A DNA stretch of 64,000 nucleotides from Isoetes taiwanensis (taxonomy: Eukaryota; Streptophyta; Lycopodiopsida; Isoetales; Isoetaceae): the NCBI GenBank assembly GCA_021234155.1, contig JAJEKV010000003.1:9116413-9180412 (forward strand), read 5' to 3'. The translations under genes were made by a program, and so were the position numbers. The notes below the pieces were generated by a model that saw only the letters and a list, made by a program, of their open reading frames with translations, had not been told where the DNA came from and made no database searches. Shown piece by piece: positions 49,031 to 60,029 of the stretch (its first letter is position 1; every line of letters begins with the position of its first letter).

Positions 49031-50999
49031 CTATGAAGGTTCTTCATCTTCCTCTGCCATTTCGTCATCTGAATCCTCAGGAAGCTCGTAATTCTTCTCA
49101 TCATACTTTTTTGAACCACTTGCAAGGGCTGAAAGACGAGATGCATTTACATGTTCCACTAACATTCTATCATTGTCTAACCCATAGCAATGACGAGATA
49201 AAATAGCAGATGCTACTATTGCTGAACCCGTTCCACTAAGTAAGTCCAATACCAGGCCTTCTCTTGGTGGATTTCCTACCTGTGGTAGTAGGGCTTGCAG
49301 TAAGCTTACTGCCGTCCATGAAGAAATGAGCAAGTGATTGCTTGGAGAGTGTTAGACGTTTGTCTGAAATGGACAAATATTAACAAAACACAAAATGAGA
49401 TATATTAAAATTAAGAAACACATAAAATCAATATACATGAGATACGATAGTTTAAAATAAGATAGATAAAATAGAAGATCACTTACTTGAGAACTGAACA
49501 TTGTCTTGGATGCTTGGAGAGGTGCCCTTTCTAAACCACACAGTTACAAGCAAGACATTGCTTGTAAACTTTCCAAATCTGTCCTTCATGTATCCAAAAG
49601 GTTCTTTCTGATGCAAAAAGTAAGTTCTGAAGGTCTCCAAGCATTTTAATCTTGCCTCTTTCTCTACTGTCCTTGCTTGTTCAACCGAACAAATGGAAAC
49701 CAACCAACCATCATCATCAAGGCATAATGTCCCAAATGAGAAAGCTGCTTGAATTAAAGAAGTATTGCATACGTTCCATGGTGGAATCTCAAAATACTCC
49801 TCGCAAGGCATGTTATTTGTAGGGAAATCAATAATAACTAATTCAAATCCCTAATCTCTGACATTACCACTTCTCTTGTACTCATGTGGCTTCCTAGCAT
49901 GCCTTTTTGCAAATTCTCTAACGTCTTGAAAAACTGGAGCATCGACCTTCTTTGAATATTGTTCATAGGCACGCAAGATGTCTCCACAATGCAATTCAAG
50001 CGAGGTGTTGGAGACCACCTTGGAAATGTCGAAAGGGTGGACATCTTCCTCATCATCGGCTAAATCCAGATCGATTGTTGTACCAGCTGCCACATGGTTG
50101 TAAAAAAATCAATAGGTACATGAATGCAAAGAAATAATGATAATTATTTACCAGAAATTTTTTGTGACTTCTCTTGCTTTCTTCTCTTTCTTTTTAGATC
50201 TCCTTTATCAAGTGGATCATCCAAACTTGTTTTTGTCGTTCCAGGTGAATCCACTTTTCTTTTAAGAGCCGGAACTTTCACATTTGCCTTATACTCCTCC
50301 TCTTCACTTAATGGATATTCTCCAATAGCAAAATCGATCCACCAGGGACAATTTTGAATTTCATAATCACTTAGACCACCTTGCCTATCCAAGTTCCCCT
50401 TTTTTGAGTACATGCAATTTTCATCTGTGGACTTCCAACATTCCAATTCAGTTGGCAGGTTTGCTAAAAGTTTATCACTGAGAAGGTGTTTGTAATATCT
50501 GCAAAATTGCACAAAACGTTTAAATGTATTCACACAAAAAAAAAATGCAGAAACTCTATTACTTATACCTGTAGGCTACTCTTCTTGAACTTCTATCAAT
50601 CTCATAAGAGGACGCCATAGCCACAGTTGCAGACATGTGTTTGTGATATGGCTTGAACATAGTGGCTCTATTCTTTAATTTGAAGGCTCGAAACCAACTT
50701 TCTAAGTCACCACCATGTGGTATTTGAATCTGCAATTGATATGTTGCAGCAGTCTCACTGAATACTTCACTAGACTTCTCCACCAAATGCTCCAACCAAA
50801 CTTCTTTTTTTATCCAATCTTTGAAGCTTTTATCGCCCTTAGGAATCCCGTACGTACTATGGATCGCAGACCCAGATGACATCCAATGCACCCAACGATC
50901 TCTTACGTCATTGGGTACCTTAGCCTTTCCAAACGAACTTAGATATTTTAAATGAAAGTGGACTTTTTTAAATTGATAGAACAATTTTAAAGGAAGCAC
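49031..50999 (-). pseudogene. Transposon-borne N4/N6 amino-methyltransferase-like gene
   Basis: Minus strand, about five exons. The N-terminal region (50999-50568) reads VPNDVRDRWVHWMSSGSAIH and DLESWFRAFKLKNRATMFKP. A GT-AG intron leads to YYKHLLSDKLLANLPTELE and a Lys/Arg-rich, NLS-like end (KRKRRKQEKSQK). After another intron comes LDLADDEED and NTSLELHCGDIL, then FELVIIDFPTNN near 49845-49815. The last exon (to 49031) has GLVLDLLSGTGSAIVASAIL and CYGLDND, then an acidic tail. In beta-class DNA amino-methyltransferases a catalytic Asp-Pro-Pro-Tyr-type motif IV precedes the SAM-binding FxGxG motif I. Here IDFPTN sits where motif IV belongs and DLLSGTGS fits motif I; 'LHCGDIL' fits the segment before motif IV. 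The catalytic motif is divergent and a TAG (49851-49853) lies two residues before FELVIID. The first exon may start upstream of 50999 (ATG near 51118). Fold assignment is inference from motif order; substrate is unknown. Confidence 0.55.
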
Positions 51000-51255
51000 A
51001 ATTTTCTCATTTTTGCAAATAAACAGACAATTCTATAACGTATATAATTAATGTGATAAATTTTAAACGGTCAAGAAAGGTACAAATTTAATTATCTTAC
51101 GAAATTGTAGTAGTGCATTTTGCTAATTATGATTATTCGTGGCCCAAATTTAATGTGCTAAGGGATTTAATGTGTTAACGGATTTTCTTGTATTAGCATT
51201 CTAGTCTCGCATAGGGTGTGTTGTCTGTGTAGCACGAGAATTTTTTTCTCAGGCA
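51000..51255. promoter_or_regulatory. Putative bidirectional promoter of the 6.2-kb element
   Basis: About 250 bp of AT-rich sequence separates the two divergent genes. It contains TATA-like stretches on both strands (near 51040 and 51075), but no element is clear enough to fix a start. A candidate short first exon of the methyltransferase-like gene (ATGCACTACTACAATTTC before GTAAG, near 51118) lies within it. Confidence 0.35.
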
Positions 51256-54200
51256 ATGGCTGCAAACGATTGTGAGATTCTTGCTTTCACTGCAAATGAC
51301 GTGATAGTCACATCACCAGGTAAACGATTGAGAATGGTATGCACTTTCGAGAATGGAGAATGTCAACTGTCGAGGAAATGGCTGTGTGATAGTTTTCAAT
51401 TTCGTAGTGAGAAATTGTGTGTTGTGCAATCCACGAGTGGGAGAGGCAGGACGGTCCTTCTTGATGAAGTTTTGAGTCAAGAGGGTGATAGTGTGTATGT
51501 GGCCCTATCATGTAATGGAAACTTTGTAACAGTCGAAGGCACTCCTGTTCCCACTGAAATCAGCACTCCTCATGCACCTATAATTGTTGATAGTCCGACC
51601 CAACATATTCTTGAGAGCAATGTAAACATTGTATCCACATTTCAGACAATAGTTGATAGTTTTGGATCTAGCAAATTGAAAAGATTGTGTTCATCTGTTT
51701 CTGCACCAACATCAGTAAGATGTCTACCCTCCCATTACAATGGCAATGTAGTATTTGAGCTGCCTCCAAATGAATTGAGTTCTATGGCAGGCATGGAAAG
51801 AAAGCTCGATCCACATCTATGGACCAAACCCGAGAAGACAAGTCACTCATTCGATGGCATAGTTAAATATTCCAAGTGTTGTGGTCATTTAAGGTGCATG
51901 AATCCGACATGTGACTATTTTCTTTCTAGAAGTCTACCAAATGATGTCCAGTGGAAAGGAACTATGAAGCAACAACCTGCACTTGGCCCCATATCACGAT
52001 CACATGGAGTGCTTGCTTGTGAATACTGTGAGGAGCAGCCAACATGCCTGGCACTATGCAGTTGTGTGATATATTATGTTATACCAGACGAAGCCACACA
52101 TACAAGATTAGCCCTTCATGCTGGTACACATAACCATCCTATCAGGACTCCTCCAACTCGTGAAGAATTAAATTTGCTACACCAAATGGTGAATAGTAGA
52201 CTTAATGCTTCAATAGGAAGCAAAAAGGGGCAAAGCGGAATACGATGGAGGTAGCCATGGAGATCACTATCAACAACTTGTTGACAACTCTTTTGTGATG
52301 ACATACAGGTTGTGGGGAGAGATAGAATAGACAATCTGTTGAAGCAACTTCAACCTCTTTGCAATAAAAAGAAGGTATTCTTTTTCTTACACGGTTACCT
52401 TTCAATTGTAACTATTTCACTATGCTTCTTTTCTAAATTTCGGTTTTGTTGTAGGATCGCCGATTGGATAAATAAGAGTCTTGAAACTAAAGTCCACCAA
52501 AAAGATGAAGTTGGAAAGATCATATACTTAAAAGCAACCTTTGCAAATATCAATTTTTCATGGTTCCAAGTTTCCATACCAACTTCATGGCGAGGACAAT
52601 GGTGGGTGTTATGTCTTCAAAATGTCCACAACAGGGCGGGTTACGGAGTGGAGCTCGTCAACGAGAATCGTCGGGAGGAGACTTAGAAGACTCTTGGGTC
52701 CATTTTGACCACGTAAAACGCACTGTTGGGTGGACTACTTTAGCATGCCATGTGTACGACCCTAGGTATATTTGTTTTCTTTCTACTTTTCAATGGTCAT
52801 TTTAAAATATTAAAGCACTCTTTGGAAATGTTCAGTATGCGTTGTCTTCTTACAATAGCAACATGTGATATGAAAATGGAGGACACGGAAGCTCAGATAA
52901 AGTTCTGGAATAAGCTAAACAAAGTCATGGTACTAAAGAACTCAACACCCGCTCAGTTCAAAGGATTCATGGCAGACGAAGCTCAAGCTAATTGGAATGC
53001 CATTCGAGCTGTATTCAATGATGGCCAGCCCATGGAAGGAAAGGAACGTGGTTGTAAATTCCATTGGGAACAGTGTCTTCAAAGACACACAAATAAGTAC
53101 ATATCACAAGAACATAGACAAGAGCATATGAATTTGTGCAGGGCCTGGAGATCCGCACCTACTGCGGAAGATCTTTGAAGTTGCTTTTAGAATATTGTCG
53201 ATTGGTGGTTCTGGAAAAACTAGCCCTTGGACATAAGTTCCTTAGGCTCATGGCTAGCATGGTGGCATCAAAGAGTGGCGGATGGGGCAACTTTATGGAG
53301 GATGGAGTGAATCTAGCAAGCTGCGGCTCAAATCCCTAACACCAATCTATCCGAATCAGTGCATGCTAGTTGGTTGGCATCAAGAGGGTATGGGAATAAA
53401 TTATCCTTATGCGATGCATGCTTATGCGATCCGGCAGAAGTTGTCTTTGCAAAGTGCAAAGTGCAAAGCCCATAGAGAACATAATTTTGTTGGAATAGGT
53501 CCGGTATGGATACTTTGATGTGAGAATGGGCACTTCAATGACTAGTAATGTTACCCGAAATGCGCTTGTGTCGGTAGCGGTGAACTTCGGCAGTTTTTTA
53601 CAGTGGAATACGACCCATTCATGCGGTTGAGGAGGAAATAATCGGACTATTCTAAAAGGACCGAGAGATAGCCACGTAGAATATAGCAAGGATGTAGGTT
53701 CTGGTAGTCATCGTCCCGACAAGAGGGCCCATACTCGCTCTAGAGTTAGGGTAGATGCTTCAGCAAAACGGAATATAATTTTTGATGATGCTACATATCT
53801 TGTACAGGAGTATGATATGCCACCAGAGGATTGGGCTATCAGAAGAACAGAGCCTGGTAGTAAAATAAGATGTCAAGGTAGAATCAAATCCAAGGTCGAA
53901 GATGCAATTCTGAAATTAATAGGGTACGTACAGAATCCATTATTGCACCATGCTTCACTGGGCAAAGGAAAGCAAATGGTAGAGAGGTCACACAAAGGTT
54001 TTGGTTTTGCCCTCAAAACGTGCAGCATACCTACTATCCAGTTGCGGGCATCATAGCCACACCTACTCGTCCAGCAGATTGGCCTGTGGCAAAGGGTGTG
54101 AATATCACTAGTGCAGAGTTGGAAACATTGGAGAAAGGAAACTTTTCTATTAGAGGGATCAATCCAAGGAGCTCAATTCCCAATGTGACTAGTGTGAATT

Positions 54201-54508
54201 ATCCTACTGTTAACAGCTCTTCCCACTTCATGGAACAGTGTGATATTGAGTCCATAAAGGTCAATATCCACCACACGGATGTTGAGTACCAGGTGCGTCG
54301 ACCAGATGAAACTTATACAGTAAGGGTCTGCAAGCATCCCACATGCACATGCCCGGATTTCATGGTCAGAGAGATGAAAAGGGTATATATTCCATGCAAA
54401 CATCTGATGTACGTATTTGCTAAAGTCCTCAACCATGACCCTAGGTTTTTTTTGGACATCATTCAGCCTGTATTGACAGAGGGTGTTCTACATAGGCTCC
54501 TTCCTTGA
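51256..54508 (+). pseudogene. MULE transposase with N-terminal Cys-rich domain and SWIM finger
   Basis: The first exon (51256-52254) starts MAANDCEILAFTANDVIVTS. It carries a Cys/His-rich domain: YSKCCGHLRCMNPTCDYFLS, CEYCEEQPTCLALC and HAGTHNHP, which could be a FLYWCH- or GCM-like DNA-binding finger. An intron of 80 nt is likely at 52375-52454. The core follows: DSWVHFDHVKRTVGWTTLAC, an intron near 52766-52835, LLTIATCDMKMEDTEAQIKF, FKGFMADEAQANWNAIRAVF and RGCKFHWEQCLQRHT. The Asp of MADEA and the Cys-x-Phe-His pair are in Mutator-like positions. After a frame-disturbed stretch (53180-53800) the C-terminus has VRVCKHPTCTCPDFMVREMK with CKHL, a SWIM zinc finger, and stops at 54508. The catalytic core is largely intact, but frame breaks near 52255-52310 and 53180-53560 suggest that this copy is inactive. 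Confidence 0.72.
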
Positions 54509-54756
54509 GGAAGAACGACAGTTTTTTGTACGCACTTTTTCATATCAAATTCTAATAGTTAATAGTGTGGCTGGTAACCTGCACTGTATATATTAGTGAA
54601 TGTATGCAATACATATATTATTCAGTCCATTTTGATTTACCTATACGTTGACTCGTACAGAATTCATTCTGGTATATGTTCATTCTGATACATGTTACCA
54701 AAAAAATGGCAACTAGTACAACATGCCATAACAAAATATTCTAAGGAATATTCTCT

Positions 54757-54807
54757 TGTAAAACCCTCTAAGCCATCCACAAAAAAACCCTCCAAATAAA
54801 ATTCCCC
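54757..54807 (-). repeat. Right terminal inverted repeat of the 6.2-kb element
   Basis: Read on the minus strand it matches the left end in order: GAATTTTA, GGAGGGTTTTTTT, GGCTTAGAGGGTTTT. The target duplication TATCCCAC (54808-54815) follows immediately. Confidence 0.75.
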
Positions 54808-56819
54808 TATCCCACAGACAATAATCGAACAAAACCAGAGGAAAGAAATGTTACAGCACTGCAATTCTATAGCTACCACTTGCACCTCCGTCCACATCAC
54901 ACTTCTCCAAGCCACTGCGCTGGACGGCTATTTCAGGAATATATATGCACTGCCTTCGCAAAGATAGAACAAGCACGCCTTAACTATGTTAGAATGAATC
55001 AGCAAATATTCAGATCTGAGATACGCCAAGGCATAGAGGATGCAATTGGGTAGCCTGCAACAACAACATCAACTATAGGAAGACGTATCATTTTGCCATC
55101 AAGCCATACCGGTTCTCCAAGAAACAAAAACCAGCTATACCATGACGCTATAGCAATTGTACGAACCTTAGGCAAACCATACTATTTCATAACCATGACT
55201 GCAAATCCAAACTGGATAGAAATCACAAGAGAGCTACTACAAAAACAACACCATCCGATTGCCCAGACCTCATAGCACGTGTTTTCCAAATAAAGCAGAA
55301 GGAACTATTAGACCTCATAATAAAGAAGGAGATCCTCGGCGCGATTATAGGAAAGATCTACGTCATAAAGTTCCAAAAACGAGTCCTACCACATGCACAT
55401 GAACTCTTGATGGTCCACCACAATGATAAACCACAAACCCCTGTAGATTTTGATAAAGTGGTGTCAACAGAACTTTCAGACCCACAAACAGAGCCACAGC
55501 TATATACGATCGTTACAACTAGCATGAAACATGGCCCATGTGGACCTTTAAACCCACAATCCCCATGTATGAAGGACAGAAGATGCACAAAACGCTACCC
55601 AAAAGAATTTCAGGAAGAAACTACAATACACGGCAGAAAAGTGAAGTATAGAAGACGAGACAACGGCCGATACATAATTCGGAACGGAAATCGGATAGAC
55701 AATAGATGGGTTGTGCCGCACAACAAATGGCTCTCCACATATTTCAACTGCCATATCAATGTTGAAATATGTGCCCATATCAAATCAGTCAAATATCTTT
55801 ACAAATATATATACAAAGGACCAGATATGATCTCGGCGACACTGGAATACCAGAATCTACCAGTCAGCAGCACACCCTCTGGCCCAAATCAGAACTTCTC
55901 CGCAATAGAAGCATGCTGGAGAATCCTATCCTATGAGTTACAAGAACAAGAGTCGCATATCATAAGACTAGCCGTGCATCTACCAAATCAAAATGCCCTT
56001 CATTTTAGAGACGACGATGACCTGAACAATGCACACCAACGAGGCGCCCACACAACACTCACAAGATACTTCGAAATGAATGTTGCACATGAGCATGCAC
56101 GTCGATTTCTATACCAAGACTTTCCTGCATCTTACACTTGGCAAAAAGCTAAGAAGACTTGGACAATAAGACAGAACCACCAACGCATGCCAACAATTGG
56201 ACGCATGTACTTTGCCAACCCAAATGAAGGAGAAAGATATTACTTGCGGCTCTTGCTAGCTAATACACGAGGCGCCACAAGTTTTGAGGACCTCCGTATA
56301 GTCAACAACATATTGCACCCTACATTCAAAGATGCATGCAATGCATTGATGCTTCTAAGCGATGATACAGACGCATTGCAAACTCTACTAGAAGCTTCGG
56401 CATGGAAAATGCCAGCTGAATTGAGGCAACTCTTCGCAACATCCTCAACCGACCAACAAATCCATGGAACTATGGACTGCCATTGAATACCATCTCGCAG
56501 AAGACTATCAACAAGAACAAAATGTCACAACAACAGCCACAACAAACGAAATATCGTCGTATGCAAGACAATGTGCATTACATGATGTCGAACAACATAT
56601 GAAGAGTGCAGGCCAATCACTGCAACCGTCCAACTCCTCAATCCTGAGCAACTCCTGGCATTCCATGACATCATAGCAGACATAAATGCAACTACATCCC
56701 ATCCACATTTTGTCTATGGAGTGGGAGGCACCGGAAAAACTTTCTTATACAATACCCTCCTTAGCCATACCCAAAGCCAAGGAAAAATCGCCCTTGCGGT
56801 CGCATCTTCCGGCATAGAA

Positions 56820-57980
56820 CAAGGTTTAAAATGAAACGCACTTATTTAAGAAGTGCATTTGAAAGATTCCTTCTGAAAATTTATAAAATTTTGAAATCCC
56901 TCTAAAAAGGGCCTTTTTATTACCTTTAGTCCAAAGATTTATAAAATTGCTCGTGAAAACAGACATTTTAAGAAGACTTAGTATTAAGGAAAAACACACA
57001 CACAAAAAAAATCCCATTGTAGAGGGGGAAAGAACTACAATGAAATTCAAAGATTTACTATGGGGCAAATTCGTATGAAGAAATTAGATGCTTTTGTACC
57101 TTGTCCCTGAAAATTTTTATATTAGTTGTTTTAGAAGACAGGAAATTTGTTATTTCACAACCATTTTGGCTGAACATCCTAATGGACCTTAAAACACATT
57201 GGGAGGCAGTTGAACAAACTTCTTGAATGACAAACCATTGTTTTTGCATCACATAGTATTACAATTACCAATACATCCACGATATTTTGTAGTTAAGCTG
57301 AAGTTTTAGTTGATGATGCAGTATAAATTTATACCGAGGATACAAAAGTTGAAGTAATGAAGCCATGTGATTACATGCCCTCCTTTTTTATTCTCGGAGA
57401 TGTATTTTTGAACGCACATACCAATCTATAACATGGTGATGCTCAGGAGATAGTCAATCTCCTTAGCAATGTTGAGCATATTCATCACAATTACGTGGCA
57501 CCATGCACATTTCTCTGGCAGTGAAGTATTCGTCTGCCTTACCCTTTCCTAAATATTTTGTAAATAAATAGGTAAACTTCTGAGGGGTTGCTACTCCTCG
57601 CTCCCCTCTGGATAAACCACGTGGTTTCCTTCTAGTCAAACACCTGTGTCACCATAATATTTTGGAGTTCTTTGCCTTTAGTAGCAATTTTTTAGCTGCC
57701 TGAAGTGAAGTTCACGTGTATGTAGAGAAAAAAAAGTAGAAATAACAACATGATTCGACTACTTTATGCTCTAACATTGCATTACAAGCTCAGAAATTTT
57801 AGAACCGTTTTAGAACTTTTTAGACTAAAAAACTAAGAAAAGTGTGTAAAATTATCCCTTATGTGTGTTACTTTAGTAGTTTTCAGTTGCCAAACCCTTT
57901 GGCGAGTAAGAAAGACCCCAAAAGATTTTACACGATATATACTTTACCTCTAGACTGCATATATATATCTGAATATATAT
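56820..57980. other. No recognisable gene downstream of the Helitron truncation
   Basis: AT-rich sequence containing short low-complexity runs such as CACACACACAAAAAAA near 56997. Weak minus-strand open frames at 56826-57252 have no domain. The abrupt end of Helitron similarity at about 56815 marks a deletion or insertion border. Confidence 0.4.
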
Positions 57981-57984
57981 ATAA

Positions 57985-58012
57985 CTAGTTAAGGTGCCCA
58001 GCGTTGCTGGGC
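57985..58012 (-). mobile_element. Helitron 3' terminus, second type
   Basis: On the minus strand GCCCAGC-AAC-GCTGGGC is followed by ACCTTAA and CTAG, then host T. This is the same architecture as the ends at 24094 and 24487 with a variant hairpin. The element body would extend to higher coordinates and may include the polypyrimidine tract. Confidence 0.65.
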
Positions 58013-58107
58013 ATAGCTAGAAACTGTGAATGATATACTGGAGCAATTGTTAAATGGATTCATGTTTTTAAAATTGGATAATCAAGAGCATTCAAACACA
58101 TTTCGCA

Positions 58108-59671
58108 CTTCCCCTTACCTTTTCCCTTTTCCCTTTTCCCCTCTCCCCCTTTTCCCTCTTCCCCTTTTCCTCGTGCCCTTCTTTCTAAGTTTTCCTTTCT
58201 GCTTTCCCCTTTCCTTTCCCTTTTCCCTTTTCCCTTTCCTTCTCCCCACCTCCTTTTTTCCTTCTCTTTTTCTTTTTCTATTTTGCTCTTCCTTTTTATT
58301 CACCTCCCCTTTCTATTTTCCCATTTTACCCCCCGTTTTTTCCCTTTTGCCTTTTTCCATTTGCTTCCACTTTTTTCACGTTTGCCTTTTCCATTTCCCC
58401 CCTCCTTGCTTTTCCCTTTTTCCCCCTTTCCCCTTTTCCCCTACCCTTTTCACATTCCCTTTTTCCTTTTACCTTATTTTATTTTTTTTTTCTCCAATTC
58501 CATCCCCTTCGCTTCCTTTTCCCCCTTCCCCTTTACCAATAGCCTTTTTCCGTTCCCTTTTCCTCCTCTCCCGACCCTTTCTCTCTTCCGTTTTTTTTCG
58601 TGCCCTTTTCCCTTCCATTTTTCTCTCTTCCGCCTCCTTTTTATTTCCTTTTTCCCTTTCTTTTTCTCATGTCTTTTTTCCCTTCCCTTTATTTCTCTTC
58701 CCCTTTTTACAGTGCCATTTCTTCCTTCCCTTTGCCCACCCTTTCCCTCTTCCCTTTTTCTCGTAGTCTTTTTCTTTTCCTTTCCTCCCTCCTTTGTTCT
58801 TTTCTTTTTTCCTTTCCCCTTTTCCTCCCTCCTTTCTCTCTTCCTTTTTTCCGCTTCTCTCCTTCTTTTCTCTTCCTCTTTTCCCCATGCCCTTTTTCCC
58901 TTTTGCAACTCCCCTCGCTTTTTCCTTTTTCCCTTTCCATCCCTTCTCCCTCCCTTTTTCTCTTTCCTTTTTCTCATGTCCTTTTTCCCTTCTTTTTTTC
59001 TCCTTTCCCCACCTTTTTTCTCTTTCCCTTTCCCATTGTCCCTTTTTGCTCCCTCCTCCTCTCCCTTTGTTCCCTTTTCGTTTCCCTTCTCCTATCCTTT
59101 TCCCTTTTCCTTTTCCCTTCCCTTCTCTCTACCCTTTTCCTCATCCCCTTTTTCCCTTCCCTTTTACTCCTGTCCTCACCATTTCCCTCTTCTCCTTTTC
59201 ATAGTGTCCTTTTTTCCTTTATTTTCTCTCTTTCTTTTCCTTTCTCTTTTTTTGTGCTCTTTTCCATTTCATTTTCCCTTTTACCCTGCCTTTTTGCCTT
59301 TCACTTTGCCCTTATCTCCTCCCTTTTCCTCCTTTCCCCACCGTTTTCCTCTTCCCCTTTCCCAGTGTTCCTTTTCACTCCCTCCTCCTTCCCCTTTCTT
59401 TTACCTTTCCCTTTCCCTTTTCTTTCCTTTTCCCTTTTCCCTTCCCTCCTCTCTACCCTTTTTCTCATCCCCTTTTCAACTTCCCTTTTACTCCTATCCT
59501 CGTTCCTTCCATCTTCTCCTTTCCGTAGTGTCCTCTTTTTCTTTATTTTCCTTTCCCTTTTCCGTGCTCTTTTCGCTTTCCTTTTTCCCTTTCTTTCTTT
59601 CCCTTTTACCCGTGCCTTTTTGCCTTTCACTTTGCCCTTTTCTCCTCCCTTTTCCTTTTCCCTTTCCTATT
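58108..59671 (+). repeat. 1.56-kb polypyrimidine tract (CCCTTTT-type)
   Basis: Almost only C and T on the plus strand, built from variants of CCCTTTTC, with rare A or G (often GTG, CAT or CAG). Higher-order blocks repeat: a segment containing CTCTACCCTTTTCCTCATCC near 59125 recurs near 59450, and TTTCGTGCCCTTTTCCCTTC-like pieces recur too. Long open frames (477, 388 and 246 codons; basic ones on the other strand) are artefacts of this composition. Mirror-repeat polypurine/polypyrimidine DNA can form triplex (H-DNA) structures. Confidence 0.9.
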
Positions 59672-59759
59672 CAGACATTAGAGCACGGCCAATCATGGTG
59701 GTGGGAAGTCGTGTGATAAATCTCGGTCTTCGGATGCAATTGGATGATCTCAACCATCC

Positions 59760-60026
59760 AAATTAGGGTTTCATTCATGACATACTTACGCTATAACATT
59801 ATAATATAAGATTATTAGGAGTGGCTTCCAGAAGGTTCTTTTATATCCGCACCGCCAAATCCCGGCCGTCGGTTTGCTCCCTCGCGATCTCAGCCGTCGG
59901 ATCTGGTGGCTTCCGGAAGCTTCTTGGCGGAGGTGTGGTAGGTTCCAGAATGTCTTGAGAATTCTAGAAGATGGCAAGAAATTCTAGAGCATTCTTCAAT
60001 GTTCTGAATGCTCGTATATATATGAA
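59760..60026 (+). promoter_or_regulatory. Heat-shock-element promoter with TATA box and telo-box
   Basis: Two canonical three-unit heat-shock elements are present: TTCCAGAAGGTTC (59826-59838) and TTCCGGAAGCTTC (59911-59923). A dense cluster follows: TTCCAGAA (59943-59950), TTCTAGAA (59962-59969), TTCTAGAG (59982-59989) and TTCTGAAT (60002-60009). TATATATA lies at 60015-60022. A telo-box-like TTAGGGTTTC is at about 59764. GCCGTCGG-type motifs occur at about 59867 and 59894. The order of elements is that of a plant heat-inducible promoter facing right. The first transcript it would drive is not recognisable; an RRM-protein fragment lies 1.4 kb downstream. Confidence 0.65.
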
Positions 60027-60029
60027 ACA

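Larger units (their letters stand above)
48591..54807. mobile_element. 6,217-bp Mutator-like element carrying a methyltransferase-like gene
   Basis: The element is bounded by terminal inverted repeats and an 8-bp target duplication inside the Helitron gene. It holds two divergent genes: a transposase with a SWIM finger on the plus strand (51256-54508) and a methyltransferase-like gene on the minus strand (50999-49031). They share an upstream region of about 250 bp. The target duplication length, the transposase motifs and the SWIM finger point to the Mutator superfamily. Its insertion into an already recognisable Helitron dates it as the younger of the two. The transposase and methyltransferase copies each have lesions, so the element is probably inactive now. 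Confidence 0.8.
47041..56815 (+). pseudogene. Helitron Rep/helicase gene, split by a transposon and truncated
   Basis: Helitrons are rolling-circle transposons encoding one HUH-endonuclease/Pif1-helicase protein. The N-terminal part (about 47041-48582) has a Pro-rich region, then LCSDCHALLWPSEQPPKCC, YTLRVNGRMSHVMGALQPD in a shifted frame, and YNAPTSEEIAVLMPND to FPYGTDGWH. The gene is interrupted at 48583-48590 by a 6.2-kb element and resumes at 54816 with LQFYSYHLHLRPH and GRLFQEYICTAFAKIEQARL. Rep motifs follow: YYFITMTANPNW, VLPHAHELLMV (the HUH pair) and KYLYKYIYKG (the catalytic Tyr region). After about 56660 comes HFVYGVGGTGKTFLYNTL, the Walker A of the helicase. Sequence similarity stops at about 56815, just after AVASSGIE, so most of the helicase is missing. 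Stops and frameshifts occur near 48054, 55020 and 55275. Confidence 0.85.

Noticed and set aside
58026-59766. Open frames of 246, 477 and 388 codons (and basic frames on the other strand) in the CT-rich tract
   Set aside because: They consist almost only of Phe, Ser, Pro, Leu (or Arg, Lys, Gly, Glu on the other strand) and follow directly from the polypyrimidine composition.
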